Source: CAVSUZ01 sp963795415 (GTDB lineage: Bacteria > Pseudomonadota > Alphaproteobacteria > Acetobacterales > Acetobacteraceae). Taken from it: a stretch of DNA of 64,000 bases. The notes beneath the pieces are model-generated. The model searched no databases. It was not told where the DNA came from and saw nothing but the letters and a program-made list of their open reading frames with translations. The stretch spans positions 1,116,001 to 1,180,000 of the forward strand of contig CAWCHQ010000003.1 of NCBI GenBank assembly GCA_963795415.1, in the 5' to 3' direction. The stretch's first letter is position 1. Each line of letters begins with the position of its first letter. Made by a program: the position numbers and the translations under genes. Shown piece by piece: positions 63,152 to 64,000 of this stretch.

Positions 63152-64000
63152 CCCGAAAGCCTCCCCCGCCGCCCTGACAGCCGAGTTCGAAAAGGCCAAT
63201 CCCGGCATCCAAATCCACGCCGAGAGCATCCCCTGGGGCGGCGGCAGCGACTACGACACACGCCTCTACACTGCCCTGATCGCCGGCAACGGCCCCGACA
63301 CCGCCATGGTCAAATTCCAGAACCAGCCGCGGCTGCTCGAAATGGACGCGTTGCTGCCCATCGACAAATACATCGCCGCCTGGCCGGCACGCGCCGACAT
63401 CTCCGAGGATCTCTGGAAGCTGCACCGCGCCCCCGACGGCAAGCGGTACTACATGCCGGTCCATTACGTCGTGCTCTACCTCTACGTCCGGCAGGACTGG
63501 CTGGCACAGAAGAACATCCCCCTCCCAACCGACTTCGCCAGCTTCCTGAAGGCCGCCCAGGCTACCACCGGCGACGACCGCTGGGGCTTCGGCCTCCGCG
63601 GCGGCCCCGGAGGCCACGATTTCTGGGCCACCTTCGTGCTCGGCGGCGGCGCCAAGATGGTCAAAGGCGGCCTCGTTTCGCCCGAAGCGCTCGCCGCGAA
63701 TCGTTGGTTCATTGGCCTTTTCCGCACCGACCATGTCTGCCCGCCCTCCGCGCCCGTGGACGGCTTCGTCCAGACTATCGCCAACATGAAGGCCGGCCGT
63801 ACCGCGATGACCATCCACCACATCGGCTCCGCCAACGACCTGTCCGCCGCACTCGGTGATGCCATCACCGCCGTGCCTGTTCCTCGGGGTCCGCAAGGCG
63901 ACGCCTGGGCCACCTATGGCGACGGCTCCAACGCCATCTTCTCGGCCTGCAAGAACCCCGATGCCGCCTGGAAATGGGTCTCCTTCCTCTCCACCGCCCA
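63027..64000 (+). CDS. Extracellular sugar-binding protein (family 1), runs off the window
   Basis: Open frame from ATG 63027 (GGGAGC upstream) to the window end, about 324 codons visible. Leader MKRRSFIAVTTASLITPIA is Tat-like, followed by IRWWYHFDDPKASPAALTAE, FEKANPGIQIHAESIPWGGG, NGPDTAMVKFQNQPRL and YMPVHYVVLYLYVRQDWL, standard for CUT1-type binding proteins. It follows a GntR regulator and should head a second sugar importer. Confidence 0.9.
   Translation, partial: MKRRSFIAVTTASLITPIARPRAQAPKAQAPVPIRWWYHFDDPKASPAALTAEFEKANPGIQIHAESIPWGGGSDYDTRLYTALIAGNGPDTAMVKFQNQPRLLEMDALLPIDKYIAAWPARADISEDLWKLHRAPDGKRYYMPVHYVVLYLYVRQDWLAQKNIPLPTDFASFLKAAQATTGDDRWGFGLRGGPGGHDFWATFVLGGGAKMVKGGLVSPEALAANRWFIGLFRTDHVCPPSAPVDGFVQTIANMKAGRTAMTIHHIGSANDLSAALGDAITAVPVPRGPQGDAWATYGDGSNAIFSACKNPDAAWKWVSFLSTA

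Noticed and set aside
62348..63896. Minus-strand frames of 293 and 379 aa
   Set aside because: Antisense of the GntR regulator and the sugar-binding protein, both with clear family motifs.

Overview
The window is high-GC DNA from an alphaproteobacterium, most likely of the Acetobacteraceae/Rhodospirillales type. That placement is an inference from overall gene style (UbiG, PheST, SmpB, DapA, LysC, PgpA, DsbA/FrnE, ABC transporters with Tat-type binding proteins) and not from a marker gene. No rRNA, tRNA, IS element, prophage or CRISPR array was recognised.

Layout. 1-7 kb: housekeeping genes (lysC, ubiG, smpB, dapA, slt, pgpA) plus a secreted peptidoglycan-binding, Asn-rich protein. 7-16 kb: patatin, DUF2934, a decayed GMC oxidoreductase, an AlkA-like glycosylase, a GST, and a divergent pair linking a glyoxylate aminotransferase to a large FAD/Fe-S 2-hydroxyacid dehydrogenase. 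16.4-23 kb: an Asn-rich PRC-barrel protein, then a run of amidohydrolase, 3-hydroxyacyl-CoA-type dehydrogenase, amino-acid ABC binding protein and permease, LLM flavoprotein and ChrA. 23-29 kb: DUF2237, aldo/keto reductase, a membrane cNMP-binding protein, a PEP-CTERM zinc metalloprotease and a class III adenylate cyclase with TPRs. 29-37.5 kb: a compact sugar or sugar-acid operon (two SDRs, CinA-like, two permeases, binding protein, VOC, alpha/beta hydrolase, SMP-30 lactonase) without its own ATPase. 37.5-39.3 kb: two PEP-CTERM proteins and a sterol-desaturase-family enzyme. 39.5-44.3 kb: rpmI-rplT-[vapBC]-pheS-pheT, with a toxin-antitoxin pair inside a translation operon. 44.3-53.3 kb: an uncharacterised protein and a divergent cassette of WD40-caspase, glycine-zipper lipoprotein, orphan CHASE2 protein and FecR-like secreted protein. 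53.5-55 kb: livF-livG alone. 55-61 kb: a palindrome cluster, a damaged ORF, a damaged sulfatase, frnE and a SWIM/SNF2 helicase. 61.5-64 kb: a small lytic transglycosylase, a GntR/FCD regulator and a sugar-binding protein that runs off the end.

Many conserved genes carry single-base insertions or deletions, mostly in short homopolymers. Undoing them restores exact multiples of three and expected family lengths (for example dapA 292 aa, the SNF2 gene 1107 aa). They look more like sequence or assembly errors than decay, but they are clustered (1-10 kb, 20-28 kb, 55-61 kb) and absent from about 28.9-55 kb. The GMC oxidoreductase and the sulfatase also carry internal deletions and are better candidates for true pseudogenes.

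The most interesting loci are the CHASE2/FecR/caspase cassette, the VapBC module translationally coupled to pheS, the set of PEP-CTERM proteins, and the cyclase next to a cNMP sensor.
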